Shown here one piece after another: positions 23,265 to 32,324 of a stretch of DNA of 64,000 nt. Made by a program: the position numbers and the translations under genes. Source of the DNA: Aquimarina sp. Aq78. GTDB lineage: Bacteria; Bacteroidota; Bacteroidia; Flavobacteriales; Flavobacteriaceae. The notes under the pieces were generated by a model. It did no database searches, was not told the DNA's origin, and was given only the letters and a program-made list of their open reading frames with translations. The number at the start of each line of letters is the position of its first letter. The stretch's first letter is position 1. The DNA lies in NCBI RefSeq assembly GCF_900299525.1, contig NZ_OMKA01000024.1, positions 248,001-312,000 on the forward strand. The letters are read 5' to 3'.

Positions 23265-24668
23265 ATGATGTCATTAGTTAAATGGATAATCGGGTTATTA
23301 ATAGCTTTTCTTTCTCATATTATAAATGCGCAGGAAATTACCGGGATTTGGAATGGAGCAATTAAAGTTCAGGGAACCGAACTTCCTATGGTTTTTAAGA
23401 TTAAAAAAGAAGGAGATGCATATGTGTCTACCTTAAAAAGCCCAAAACAATCAGATCAAGAGATTCCGGTAGATAAAACAACATTTGTAGATCAAAAACT
23501 CATTATCGAAGCTAGCGCATTTAAGGTTGTCTACGAAGGGGTGTTAGAAAATCAGGAAATAAAAGGAGTCTTTGATCAAGCAGGGAATAAATTCCCTTTA
23601 GACCTAAAGAGAGGTGATGTTGTGACTAAAGTTAGACCGCAAGACCCCAAAAAACCATATCCATATAAATCAATCGATGTTGTTTTTAAGAATACAGAAG
23701 CCAGTGGTATTAAGTTATCGGGAACGCTAACTTTGCCAAAAGACAAAAAAAAACCACCAATTGTTGTTTTAATTTCGGGATCCGGTCCACAGAACAGAAA
23801 TGAAGAAATTAAAGCAGCCAATCACAGACCCTTTTTAGTGCTTTCAGACTTCTTAACTCGCCAGGGAATTGCAGTATTACGATACGATGAAAGAGGTGTG
23901 GCAAAAAGTGAAGGAGTTTTTAAAGGAGCAACTTCTGTTGATTTAGCGTCTGATGTCGAAGCTGCAATTAGATTTCTTAAAAGCAGAGATGATGTTGATG
24001 TAAATAAGATCGGTCTTGTTGGTCATAGTGAAGGAGGTTTTATAGCACCAATGGTAGCTTCTGAAAATAAGGAGGTGTCGTTTGTTGTGCTTTTGGCAGG
24101 AACCGGTGTTGACGGCAAAGATGTATTATTATCACAAATGAAACTTAGTGCCGAATTAGAAGGTATTTCTTCAGAAATAATACAAATCAATAACAAATTT
24201 ACCGAGATTGTATTAACATCAATTCAAAAAGAAAAGGATGTAGAGGTGATGAAGGCTATGTCTAGAGAAGAGATGACCACATATCACAATACTTTAGATG
24301 ATAGCATGAAGAAGGCGTATCCTCTGTCAATGTTAGAGCAACAACTTTTTGAATTCATTAAAGATCCCTGGATGCGTTATTTTGTTAGAACAGATCCAAA
24401 GCAGTTTTTATCAAATGTAAAAACTCCTATATTAGCAATTAACGGTAGTAAAGATTGTCAGGTAATAACTGATCTTAACTTGTCCAGAATTGAAAAAATT
24501 CTAAAAAAATCGGGGAATAAGGATGTAACAATAAGTGAGATTGAAGGTTTGAATCATTTATTTCAGACTGCAAAAACAGGTTCAGAATCTGAGTATCCCA
24601 ATATTGAAGAAACTTTTGCTCCAGAGGCAATGAAAATGATTAGTGAATGGATTCTGAAACGATTTTAA
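23265..24668 (+). CDS. Secreted alpha/beta hydrolase (serine-type)
   Basis: A 467-residue protein with a signal peptide ending near IINAQ. Residues 25-120 form a beta-rich N-terminal domain (GIWNGAIKVQGTELPMVFKI). The alpha/beta hydrolase fold follows, with oxyanion-type VLISGSGPQNRNEE, nucleophile motif GHSEG (about residues 250-254), acid in NGSKDCQV and His in GLNHLFQ. This two-domain arrangement occurs in flavobacterial exported peptidase/esterase-type hydrolases. Substrate unknown. Stand-alone gene. Confidence 0.85.
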   Translation: MMSLVKWIIGLLIAFLSHIINAQEITGIWNGAIKVQGTELPMVFKIKKEGDAYVSTLKSPKQSDQEIPVDKTTFVDQKLIIEASAFKVVYEGVLENQEIKGVFDQAGNKFPLDLKRGDVVTKVRPQDPKKPYPYKSIDVVFKNTEASGIKLSGTLTLPKDKKKPPIVVLISGSGPQNRNEEIKAANHRPFLVLSDFLTRQGIAVLRYDERGVAKSEGVFKGATSVDLASDVEAAIRFLKSRDDVDVNKIGLVGHSEGGFIAPMVASENKEVSFVVLLAGTGVDGKDVLLSQMKLSAELEGISSEIIQINNKFTEIVLTSIQKEKDVEVMKAMSREEMTTYHNTLDDSMKKAYPLSMLEQQLFEFIKDPWMRYFVRTDPKQFLSNVKTPILAINGSKDCQVITDLNLSRIEKILKKSGNKDVTISEIEGLNHLFQTAKTGSESEYPNIEETFAPEAMKMISEWILKRF

Positions 24669-24718
24669 TTCCTTGAAAATCATATAGCCGCTAGAGTTAT
24701 AATAAACAGTATTACGAT

Positions 24719-25777
24719 TTGAATACACTAAAAATTTCAAAAAAGAACTGGTTTTGGATTTTACAACTTTTAGGTTGGGGGATTCCTGGTTGTCTTATTG
24801 TGTATACAAAGTTTAATTATGAAAAAACATTATCTCATACCTATATTGTTTCCGAAGCAATCTTATTTACCGGTGCAGGGATATTGTTCTCTTCGTTGCT
24901 ATGGTTGTTGATAAGAAATAAAATTCTCATAGAAATTATAAGTGTTAGAGTAATTGTTAGAATACTTCTGACCTACATGCTTATATGCTTGTCAATGACA
25001 ATATTTGTAGAAGTTTTGGTTTATTTGTTATATGTAAATATTGAGAACAAAGAATTAGATAGATCTTTAAATGATTATATTCTCAATTTTATCAATATCT
25101 CTGTGATTTTATTTTTTTGGCTGATTCTTTATTTCTCAATAAATTCAATTCTAAGAGCTCAAAAAGGAAAAGTAGAAGGCTTGCGATTAAAGAGTACATT
25201 AAGAGAATCCCAACTTAACACACTCAAAGGTCAAATTAATCCTCATTTTATGTTTAATAGCCTTAATAATATTAGAGCATTAATGTTAGAAGACGTGCAT
25301 AAATCCCGAGAAATGATTACTAAATTATCAGAATTATTAAGGTATTCATTAAACAGTAACAAAGTAGATAAGATAACTCTTGAAGAAGAAATTGAGATCG
25401 TTAATAATTATATCGAATTGTCAAAAATTCAATTAGAAAAGCGATTGCGGTATCATGAAGAAATTGAAGAAGGTATATTAGATATAGAGATTCCTCCTAT
25501 GTTGATTCAGATGTTAGTAGAAAATGCTATAAAACATGGGGTTTCTAATCAAATTGAAGGAGGGGTAGTATCTTTAAAAATAAGAATAGAAAATAATGAT
25601 TTGCAAATCGAGGTACATAATACAGGAGAGCTAAAAGAAAGTGGCTCTACTACAAGAATTGGGCTTCAAAATATTTCAGAAAGACTACGGTTGTTGTATG
25701 GTGCAACATCTTTTTTCGAATTGAAAGAGGAAGGTAAAGAAGTAATTGCCAGAATAAAAATACCATTAGATGAGTAA
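24719..25777 (+). CDS. LytS-type sensor histidine kinase
   Basis: A 352-residue kinase with four hydrophobic N-terminal segments. Its TTG start at 24719 is chosen because an in-frame stop lies upstream at 24692 and the first Met codons come too late, inside the membrane segments. The catalytic part has HFMFNSLNNIRAL (H about residue 175) and N-box LVENAIKHG. It overlaps the LytTR regulator by 8 bp. There is no separate sensor domain, so the membrane helices probably sense the stimulus. Confidence 0.88.
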   Translation: MNTLKISKKNWFWILQLLGWGIPGCLIVYTKFNYEKTLSHTYIVSEAILFTGAGILFSSLLWLLIRNKILIEIISVRVIVRILLTYMLICLSMTIFVEVLVYLLYVNIENKELDRSLNDYILNFINISVILFFWLILYFSINSILRAQKGKVEGLRLKSTLRESQLNTLKGQINPHFMFNSLNNIRALMLEDVHKSREMITKLSELLRYSLNSNKVDKITLEEEIEIVNNYIELSKIQLEKRLRYHEEIEEGILDIEIPPMLIQMLVENAIKHGVSNQIEGGVVSLKIRIENNDLQIEVHNTGELKESGSTTRIGLQNISERLRLLYGATSFFELKEEGKEVIARIKIPLDE

Positions 25778-26492
25778 TACTGCTGTTATTGTCGAAGATT
25801 CACGTTTAGCACGTAATGAGTTAAAAGAGTTGCTTAAAAAGTATCCTTTTGTAGAGGTTATTGGTGAAGCCGAAAATGTGGATCAGGGGTATGAACTTAT
25901 AACAAGTACGGATCCAGATATTTTATTCCTGGATATTAATATGCCAGAAAAAAATGGTTTTGACTTATTAGAAATGCTAGATCAGGTGCCTCTGGTTGTT
26001 TTTACAACTGCTTATGATGAATATGCAATTAAGTCGTTTGAGTATAATGCGTTTGATTATTTGTTGAAACCAATTAATGAAGAAAGATTTTCTAGGACGA
26101 TAGAAAAAATACAAAAAACTATAGAAGAAAGGAAAACTTCAGAATCAAAAGAAAAGTTATCAGAAACCAGCCAGATTTTTATTAAAGAAGGAGAAAAATG
26201 TTGGTTGGTAACTATATCAGAGATAAAACTTTTTGAAGTAGTCGGAAATTATACAAGAGTATACGTTGATCAAGAAGCTCCATTAATTTATAAATCTCTA
26301 AATCAAATAGAGCAAAAACTTCCCGCAAAAACTTTTTTTAGAGCCAACAGACAACAAATCATTAATCTTAACTTTATAGAAAAGGTTGTTCCTTGGTTTA
26401 ATGGTAAATTAAAAGTTACCATGGATTCAGATTTAGAAATAGAAATATCGAGAAGACAATCTATCAAGTTTAGAGAGCAATTAGGATTGTAA
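25770..26492 (+). CDS. LytTR-family response regulator
   Basis: A 240-residue regulator whose ATG overlaps the end of the kinase gene. Receiver domain: acidic pair VEDSR, phospho-acceptor in ILFLDINMPEKNG (about D54), Thr and Lys switch residues in VVFTTAYDEYA and LLKPINEE. C-terminal LytTR DNA-binding domain (FFRANRQQIINLNFIEKV). Forms a two-gene operon with the kinase and ends at a terminator. Target genes are not evident here. Confidence 0.93.
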   Translation: MSNTAVIVEDSRLARNELKELLKKYPFVEVIGEAENVDQGYELITSTDPDILFLDINMPEKNGFDLLEMLDQVPLVVFTTAYDEYAIKSFEYNAFDYLLKPINEERFSRTIEKIQKTIEERKTSESKEKLSETSQIFIKEGEKCWLVTISEIKLFEVVGNYTRVYVDQEAPLIYKSLNQIEQKLPAKTFFRANRQQIINLNFIEKVVPWFNGKLKVTMDSDLEIEISRRQSIKFREQLGL

Positions 26493-26511
26493 TTTGTATT
26501 AATACAATAAA

Positions 26512-26546
26512 AAAAACACCTTTAGGAATTTTCTAAAGGTGTTTTT
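26512..26546. terminator. Bidirectional terminator between LytTR operon and glutamine synthetase II
   Basis: AAAAACACCTTTAG and CTAAAGGTGTTTTT form a 14-bp stem with a 7-base loop between convergent genes. Confidence 0.85.
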
Positions 26547-26590
26547 GGTGGTTAACCAACTTAGTTAGTTAAATTACATACAATAAATTG

Positions 26591-27616
26591 TTATGCCATT
26601 ACAGCTGCAACATCTGCTGTTTTAACAGTGGTTACAATTCTAGCAGCAATTTTATATGGATCACCGTTAGAAGCAGGTCGACGATCTTCTAGCCAACCTT
26701 TCCATCCTTTTTCTACGGTAATAATAGGAATTCTTATAGATGCTCCTCTGTCTGATATTCCATAAGAGAATTCATGTATAGACTGTGTTTCATGCTCGCC
26801 TGTTAATCGTTGGTCATTAAACTCACCGTATACAGCGATATGTTCTTTGGTAACAGGTCTGAATGCTTCACAAATAGTTTCATAAACTTCTTTAGAACCA
26901 CAAGTTCTTAATACTTCGTTAGAAAAGTTTGCATGCATACCAGAGCCATTCCAATCACCTTTAATAGGTTTAGGGTGATATTCTATATAATATCCGTAAT
27001 GTTCGGTAAGACGATCTAATAGATATCGAGCTATCCATATTTCATCTCCGGCTTTTTTAGCTCCTTTAGCAAACAGTTGAAATTCCCATTGCCCACTGGC
27101 AACTTCTTGGTTGATTCCTTCAAAGTTAAGTCCGGCAGCAATACACAAATCAGCGTGTTCTTCAACAAAATCTCTTCCATGTGTGTTTCTACCTCCCACT
27201 GAGCAGTAGTACATACCTTGTGGACCTGGGTAACCACCAACAGGAAATCCTAATGGTAATTGTGTTTTAGAATCCATAATAAAGTATTCTTGCTCAAAAC
27301 CAAACCAAAAATCATTATCATCATCATCGATTGTTGCTCTTGCGTTAGATTCGTGGTGAGTTCCATCAGAATTTAAAACTTCTGTCATTACCAGGTATCC
27401 ATTTTTTCTTGCAGGATCAGGATATATAGCAACAGGTTTTAATAAACAATCAGAAGAACCGCCTTCTGCTTGTCTTGTAGAACTACCATCAAAAGACCAC
27501 ATTGGACAATCTTCTAGCTTTCCGCTAAAGTTTTCTTCAATTTTTGTTTTACTTCTTAAGTTAGCAGTTGGTTTATAACCATCTAGCCAAATGTATTCTA
27601 ATTTAGCTTTACTCAT
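26591..27616 (-). CDS. glnII: Glutamine synthetase, eukaryotic-like type II
   Basis: A 341-residue GSII enzyme that makes glutamine from glutamate, ammonia and ATP. It shows the beta-grasp start (EYIWLDGYKPTANLRSKTK), the substrate motif MWSFDGSSTRQAEGGSSDC, the metal-binding EQEY and ATP-site segment NGSGMHANFS. GSII is compact (about 340 residues) and is common in Bacteroidota. It is divergent from a type III enzyme over 218 bp. The gene is monocistronic with a downstream hairpin. Confidence 0.95.
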   Translation of the reverse strand: MSKAKLEYIWLDGYKPTANLRSKTKIEENFSGKLEDCPMWSFDGSSTRQAEGGSSDCLLKPVAIYPDPARKNGYLVMTEVLNSDGTHHESNARATIDDDDNDFWFGFEQEYFIMDSKTQLPLGFPVGGYPGPQGMYYCSVGGRNTHGRDFVEEHADLCIAAGLNFEGINQEVASGQWEFQLFAKGAKKAGDEIWIARYLLDRLTEHYGYYIEYHPKPIKGDWNGSGMHANFSNEVLRTCGSKEVYETICEAFRPVTKEHIAVYGEFNDQRLTGEHETQSIHEFSYGISDRGASIRIPIITVEKGWKGWLEDRRPASNGDPYKIAARIVTTVKTADVAAVMA

Positions 27617-27679
27617 AATTAATACTTTATAAATTGAATTGTTACAAGGGGTAAAATTAATTTATATTTTGGTATTACC

Positions 27680-27739
27680 AAAAAAATAGGGGGTATATAA
27701 TCATATTCATATTAATTTTTATTGATACCCTATTTTTTT
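27680..27739. promoter_or_regulatory. Inverted repeat in the divergent glutamine synthetase promoter region
   Basis: AAAAAAATAGGGGGTAT (27680-27696) and ATACCCTATTTTTTT (27725-27739) are inverted repeats; the left arm has two extra G. A small palindrome GGTATTACC is at 27671-27679. The position, midway between divergent GSII and GSIII genes, suggests a shared nitrogen-responsive regulator or an mRNA hairpin. Inference only. Confidence 0.4.
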
Positions 27740-27808
27740 AGGGGGTGTTTTTAATAATTATTAATTTTGAAAGAAAATATTTTTTATATTATCAATAGAA
27801 ACTTCTTA

Positions 27809-27816
27809 TATCTTTG
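27809..27816 (+). promoter_or_regulatory. -7 element of the type III glutamine synthetase promoter
   Basis: TATCTTTG matches TAnnTTTG exactly. It lies 18 bp before the ATG at 27835 and overlaps the alternative ATG at 27814, which decides the start codon in favour of 27835. No clear -33 element. Confidence 0.55.
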
Positions 27817-27834
27817 TATAAAACTCACTTAATT

Positions 27835-30021
27835 ATGTCAACACTCAGATTTCAAGCACTAAAAGAAACGTTACATCGTAAACCTGTTATAGTTACAGAA
27901 ACAGAACGTCGATCTGTATTATTTGGTAACAATGTATTTAATCAAACAACAATGCTACAGTATCTTACCAAAGATGCGTATAGTAGTGTAATGGATGCCA
28001 TAGAGCATGGTTCTAAAATTGATCGCAAGATTGCTGATCAGATTTCATCTGCGATGAAAGAATGGGCACTTTCTAAGGGTGTGACGCATTATACGCATTG
28101 GTTTCAGCCATTAACAGGGGCTACGGCAGAAAAACATGATGCCTTTTTTGAAACCACAGGTAATGGGCAAGCAATCGAAAAATTTGGAGGAGGACAATTG
28201 GTACAACAAGAACCAGACGCATCTTCTTTCCCTAATGGAGGTATTCGTAATACTTTTGAAGCTAGAGGATATACGGCATGGGATCCTACTTCTCCTGCTT
28301 TTATTTATGGTACCACATTATGTATTCCAACTGTTTTTGTTGCCTATACAGGGGAAGCACTTGATTATAAAACGCCATTATTAAGAGCTTTACAAGCCGT
28401 GGATAATGCCGCAACAGGAGTTGCTAAATATTTTGACAAGAATGTAAAGAAAGTTAATGCTTCTTTGGGCTGGGAACAGGAGTATTTTTTGATTGATAGC
28501 GCATTGGCATTCTCCAGGCCTGATATCGTTATGACGGGTAGAACACTACTTGGTCACTCTTCTGCAAAGGGACAACAATTAGACGATCACTATTTTGGAA
28601 GCATCCCTATCAGGGCTTTGGATTATATGAGGGATTTAGAAACAGAATGTATGCTGCTTGGTATTCCTGTTAAAACACGGCACAATGAGGTAGCTCCTAA
28701 TCAATTTGAGTTAGCTCCTATATACGAAGAAACGAACCTGGCTGTTGATCATAACTCTTTATTAATGGATGTTATGGATAAAGTGGCAGCGAGACATGAC
28801 TTAAAAGTATTATTGCATGAAAAGCCGTTTGCAGGAGTAAATGGTTCGGGAAAACATAATAATTGGTCTTTGGCAACAAATACTGGTGTAAATTTATTAG
28901 GCCCAGGAAAAACACCGATGAGTAATCTTCAATTTTTGACTTTTTTCATCAATACTATTAAAGCTATTAATGAAAATGAGGAATTAATGAGAGCTGGTAT
29001 TGCTTCGGCTAGTAATGACCACCGTCTTGGAGCTAATGAAGCTCCACCGGCTATTATGTCTGTATTTATAGGAGAACAATTAACAGCTGTGCTTAAAGAA
29101 TTAGAAGGAGTTACTAATGGGAAATTATCTCCACAAGAAAAAACAGATCTTAAATTAAACGTAGTAGGAAAAATACCTGAGATTTTATTAGACAATACAG
29201 ACCGTAATAGAACCTCTCCTTTTGCTTTTACTGGAAATAAATTTGAATTTAGAGCTGTAGGATCCAAAGCAAATTGTGCAAATCCAATGACAATTCTTAA
29301 TACTATTGTGGCTAAACAGCTAGTAGATTTTAAGAAAGAAGTTGATACATTGATTGATAAAAAAGAACTCAAAAAAGACGAAGCGATATTTAATGTGCTA
29401 AGAGAGTACATAAAACAATCCAAAAATATACTTTTTGAAGGAAATGGGTATGGCGATGAATGGGAAAAAGAAGCTAAGAAGAGAGGGTTAAGTAACAATA
29501 AAACTACTCCAGAAGCATTAAAAGCTAAGGTTTCTAAGAAAAACCTGAAGCTTTTTGAGGAAATGGGTGTTATGAATAAGGTCGAAGCCGAAGCTCGTTA
29601 TGAAATTGAAGTCGAAGAATATGTATTAAGAATTCAGATAGAGGGTAGAGTTTTGGGAGATATTGCTCGAAACCATGTGATTCCTACTGCAATACGGTAT
29701 CAAAATATGTTAATTAATAATGTCTCTGGACTAAAAGCATTATATGATAAAGATTTCAAAAAATATGCTAAGGAGCAAATGGAAATCATAGAAGAGATTT
29801 CGGGGCATATTGGGAAAATTAATACCAAGGTTAATGAAATGACCGAAGCGCGTAAAAAAGCAAATAAACTCGTAGATCTAGAGAAAAAAGCTTCCAGTTA
29901 TTGCGATAAAGTAAAACCTCTATTTGATGAAATCAGATATAGTTGTGATAAATTAGAGTTACTTGTAGATGATGAACTATGGCCGTTAACAAAATATAGA
30001 GAGCTACTTTTTACAAGGTAG
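27835..30021 (+). CDS. glnN: Glutamine synthetase type III
   Basis: A 728-residue GSIII from the ATG at 27835 (MSTLRFQALKETLHRKPVIV). GSIII enzymes are typically about 700-730 residues and form dodecamers. Motifs include the N-terminal VFNQTTMLQYLTKDAY, the glutamate/metal site GWEQEYFL, the nucleotide region KPFAGVNGSGKHNNWSL and the C-terminal family signature SNDHRLGANEAPPA. The first seven residues of the longer frame are rejected because they would start inside the -7 element. A hairpin follows at 30093. Confidence 0.95.
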   Translation: MSTLRFQALKETLHRKPVIVTETERRSVLFGNNVFNQTTMLQYLTKDAYSSVMDAIEHGSKIDRKIADQISSAMKEWALSKGVTHYTHWFQPLTGATAEKHDAFFETTGNGQAIEKFGGGQLVQQEPDASSFPNGGIRNTFEARGYTAWDPTSPAFIYGTTLCIPTVFVAYTGEALDYKTPLLRALQAVDNAATGVAKYFDKNVKKVNASLGWEQEYFLIDSALAFSRPDIVMTGRTLLGHSSAKGQQLDDHYFGSIPIRALDYMRDLETECMLLGIPVKTRHNEVAPNQFELAPIYEETNLAVDHNSLLMDVMDKVAARHDLKVLLHEKPFAGVNGSGKHNNWSLATNTGVNLLGPGKTPMSNLQFLTFFINTIKAINENEELMRAGIASASNDHRLGANEAPPAIMSVFIGEQLTAVLKELEGVTNGKLSPQEKTDLKLNVVGKIPEILLDNTDRNRTSPFAFTGNKFEFRAVGSKANCANPMTILNTIVAKQLVDFKKEVDTLIDKKELKKDEAIFNVLREYIKQSKNILFEGNGYGDEWEKEAKKRGLSNNKTTPEALKAKVSKKNLKLFEEMGVMNKVEAEARYEIEVEEYVLRIQIEGRVLGDIARNHVIPTAIRYQNMLINNVSGLKALYDKDFKKYAKEQMEIIEEISGHIGKINTKVNEMTEARKKANKLVDLEKKASSYCDKVKPLFDEIRYSCDKLELLVDDELWPLTKYRELLFTR

Positions 30022-30092
30022 GTAAGAATTAACTCACAAGTATTGTTTCTGATGAATTAGTTAACTAAAAATTAACATTTTAACAACTCTTT

Positions 30093-30126
30093 AAAAACCA
30101 TAGGAATTTATATTTCTATGGTTTTT
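30093..30126. terminator. Terminator after glnN, also upstream of curlin gene 1
   Basis: AAAAACCATAG and CTATGGTTTTT form an 11-bp stem with a 12-base loop, plus a T run. A close relative of this hairpin lies at 32056-32089 before curlin gene 2, showing that it was duplicated with the gene. Confidence 0.8.
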
Positions 30127-30366
30127 CCGTATGCATTTCATCGAATGTAAAGCAAGTGTATTGTAAATAGACTTAATATTTTCTTAAATTTGAATAATAT
30201 CATAATGGTTGTAATTCATTTTGATATTCCCTCCCTTAACCCCAAGCATATATTTTCATGTTAGTCAAAATGTAGATTAGGTTTTTCTAATATTCCTTTA
30301 TCGTGTAATAGTTTTTATATAAAAATCATATTAATCACTTATTAACCACTTAAATTTATATTATAC
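30127..30366 (+). promoter_or_regulatory. Upstream control region of curlin gene 1
   Basis: A 240-bp region without genes. Segments such as the CATTTCATCGAAT stretch, a TTTCTAATATTCCTTTATCG block and a TTAATCACTT block recur, in altered form, in the region before curlin gene 2 (32090-32324). The promoter itself cannot be read with confidence; no exact TAnnTTTG element was found. Confidence 0.4.
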
Positions 30367-31890
30367 ATGAAAACAACAGTTTTTAGTCTGGTAGCTTTAT
30401 TAGGCACCACGGCAATGATCGCACAATCGAACAATAGTTCTGTTACACAGACAGGAGAAAAAAATTTTACTAATGTTACTCAAATAGGAGTTTCTAATTC
30501 TTCTTTAACTATTCAAAATGGGATAAGCAATAATGCAGAAACTATACAAGGGAGTAAGGAGTTTAACTCTAGTAGTGGGATTGTAAAACAAATTCAAACA
30601 GGAAATAAGAACTCTACCTATGCCCAACATGAAGAAAAGAATAATCGAATAAACCAGGTGCAAATTGGTAATCGTAACTCCTTAGATACTAGACAAAATT
30701 TAAAATATGAAGGAGGAAATAATATAGCAAGACAACGTCAAAAAGGAAATAGGAATGATGCTATAATATCCCAAGAAGGAATATCTAATTCTGCGTTTCA
30801 GGTGCAAATAGGTAAAGGTAACTCTGCTTCTTCGAAGCAATTAGGAAGCAATGACCTTAGTAGGCTTATGCAGGTAGGGAACTTTAATACTGCTTCGGTT
30901 TTTCAAGAGGGAGACAACAATAATTCTTTACAGAGACAAACAGGAGTTTCTAATATGGTTAAGGCTAAACAATTGGGTAAAGGTAATCTTCTGCGCCAAA
31001 TCCAACGAGGAGGTGGGAATGCAGGAACTTCTATGCAAGGAAGTAGTCTTTTTGATTCTAGAGAAGGTAGAATTGAGCAAGTGCAATATGGAAATGAGAA
31101 TTCAGCTTTTGCAAATCATGAAGAAGATAGAAATACTATTCTTCAAGGACAAGGGGGAGATGGAAATGATGCCAGGGCTGAGCAAAATTTAATTCGTTTT
31201 GGAGGTAAGAATTTTACAATTCAAATACAGAATGGTTATGGTAATTCGGCTATAGCAGCACAAGATGGAAATGAAAATCGTTTAAGCCAGTCACAATCTG
31301 GTAACGAAAATAGAGTCTCGGCAACGCAATTTGGGGTAAATAATGTGCTTTTTCAAAACCAAACAGGAGTAGATAATGAAGCAATTTCTGAACAAGGAGG
31401 ATTTTTATTTGCCTCTAGAGGTGGGATGGTGAATCAATTTCAGTATGGTAATAGCAACAAAGCATTTGCTCAGCAAGAGGAAGATAAGAATTCAATACTA
31501 CAAGCTCAGGTTGGAAACAGGAATAGTGCTTCTGCAACTCAAAACATTTTATTTTTTGGTGGAAAAAATACTGTTAAACAGGCTCAAGTTGGAAATGGAA
31601 ATATTGCCGAAGCTTATCAGGAAGGAAATTCGGATTTGAATTTAGTAGGAGAGAATAATCTAATTAATCAAATTCAAATTGGAAGTCAAAATAAAGTTAC
31701 TTCATCTCAAAATGGAATAAATAATGTAAACGATATTTTACAGTCTGGAAACATGAATATAGCAGAGGATACTCAATTTGGTATAAGTAACGATGCATCA
31801 CTAACTCAGATAGGAGACATGCATATGAGCACAATTCTTCAAACAGGAACTAATAATACTGCTAATGTGACTCAAGGAGGGGCTAATTAG
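30367..31890 (+). CDS. Curlin-repeat amyloid subunit 1 (CsgA-like)
   Basis: A 507-residue exported protein with a signal peptide (MKTTVFSLVALLGTTAMIAQ). The rest consists of about twenty curlin-type repeats with paired Q-x-G-x-x-N and Q-x-x-x-x motifs, e.g. QTGEKNFTNVTQIGVSN. Such repeats build the stacked beta-solenoid of curli fibres. E. coli CsgA has 151 residues with five repeats, so this subunit is about three times larger. By my count it has 37 Lys+Arg and 40 Asp+Glu after residue 20, so it is nearly neutral. It lies first in the curli locus. Confidence 0.85.
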   Translation: MKTTVFSLVALLGTTAMIAQSNNSSVTQTGEKNFTNVTQIGVSNSSLTIQNGISNNAETIQGSKEFNSSSGIVKQIQTGNKNSTYAQHEEKNNRINQVQIGNRNSLDTRQNLKYEGGNNIARQRQKGNRNDAIISQEGISNSAFQVQIGKGNSASSKQLGSNDLSRLMQVGNFNTASVFQEGDNNNSLQRQTGVSNMVKAKQLGKGNLLRQIQRGGGNAGTSMQGSSLFDSREGRIEQVQYGNENSAFANHEEDRNTILQGQGGDGNDARAEQNLIRFGGKNFTIQIQNGYGNSAIAAQDGNENRLSQSQSGNENRVSATQFGVNNVLFQNQTGVDNEAISEQGGFLFASRGGMVNQFQYGNSNKAFAQQEEDKNSILQAQVGNRNSASATQNILFFGGKNTVKQAQVGNGNIAEAYQEGNSDLNLVGENNLINQIQIGSQNKVTSSQNGINNVNDILQSGNMNIAEDTQFGISNDASLTQIGDMHMSTILQTGTNNTANVTQGGAN

Positions 31891-32055
31891 GTAAGGAGGT
31901 GATTGCTTTTTTTCCTTGATTTTTTAGACTTGAAAAGGTAATCAAATCTTTTTTGTCATAGAAATGGTGTTGATTTTTATAAGTAAGTAAGAATTAACCT
32001 ACTATTTTTTTTTCAAGTAAATTTTAGTAAAAAAATGATATTTGATAAACCCTTT

Positions 32056-32089
32056 AAAAACCATAGAAATCTATTTTTCTATGGTTTTT
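32056..32089 (+). terminator. Terminator after curlin gene 1
   Basis: AAAAACCATAGAAA and TTTCTATGGTTTTT form a 14-bp perfect stem with a 6-base loop, followed by T. The region 31891-32324 (434 bp) has no gene; it holds this hairpin and the promoter of curlin gene 2. Confidence 0.85.
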
Positions 32090-32324
32090 TTACATGTATT
32101 TCATCGAATAGTTGGGAAATTGATAATAATAGCTTTAATATTTTCCTAAATTTGATAATGTCAAAATGGTCGTCATACTTTTGATTATACCCCCCCAGGT
32201 CCCAAAATATATTTGTTTTACTGAATAATAATGAAGATTAGATTTTTCTGATCTTTATCGTTCTTGTGCTGTAAAATTTTTAAGTAAAGTAACTCAATTT
32301 AATCACTTTTAATATATATTACGT

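Noticed and set aside
28929-29498. A 189-codon antisense frame within glnN
   Set aside because: It is the shadow of a strongly supported GSIII coding sequence; the composition is Ser/Leu-rich, as expected for a complementary frame.
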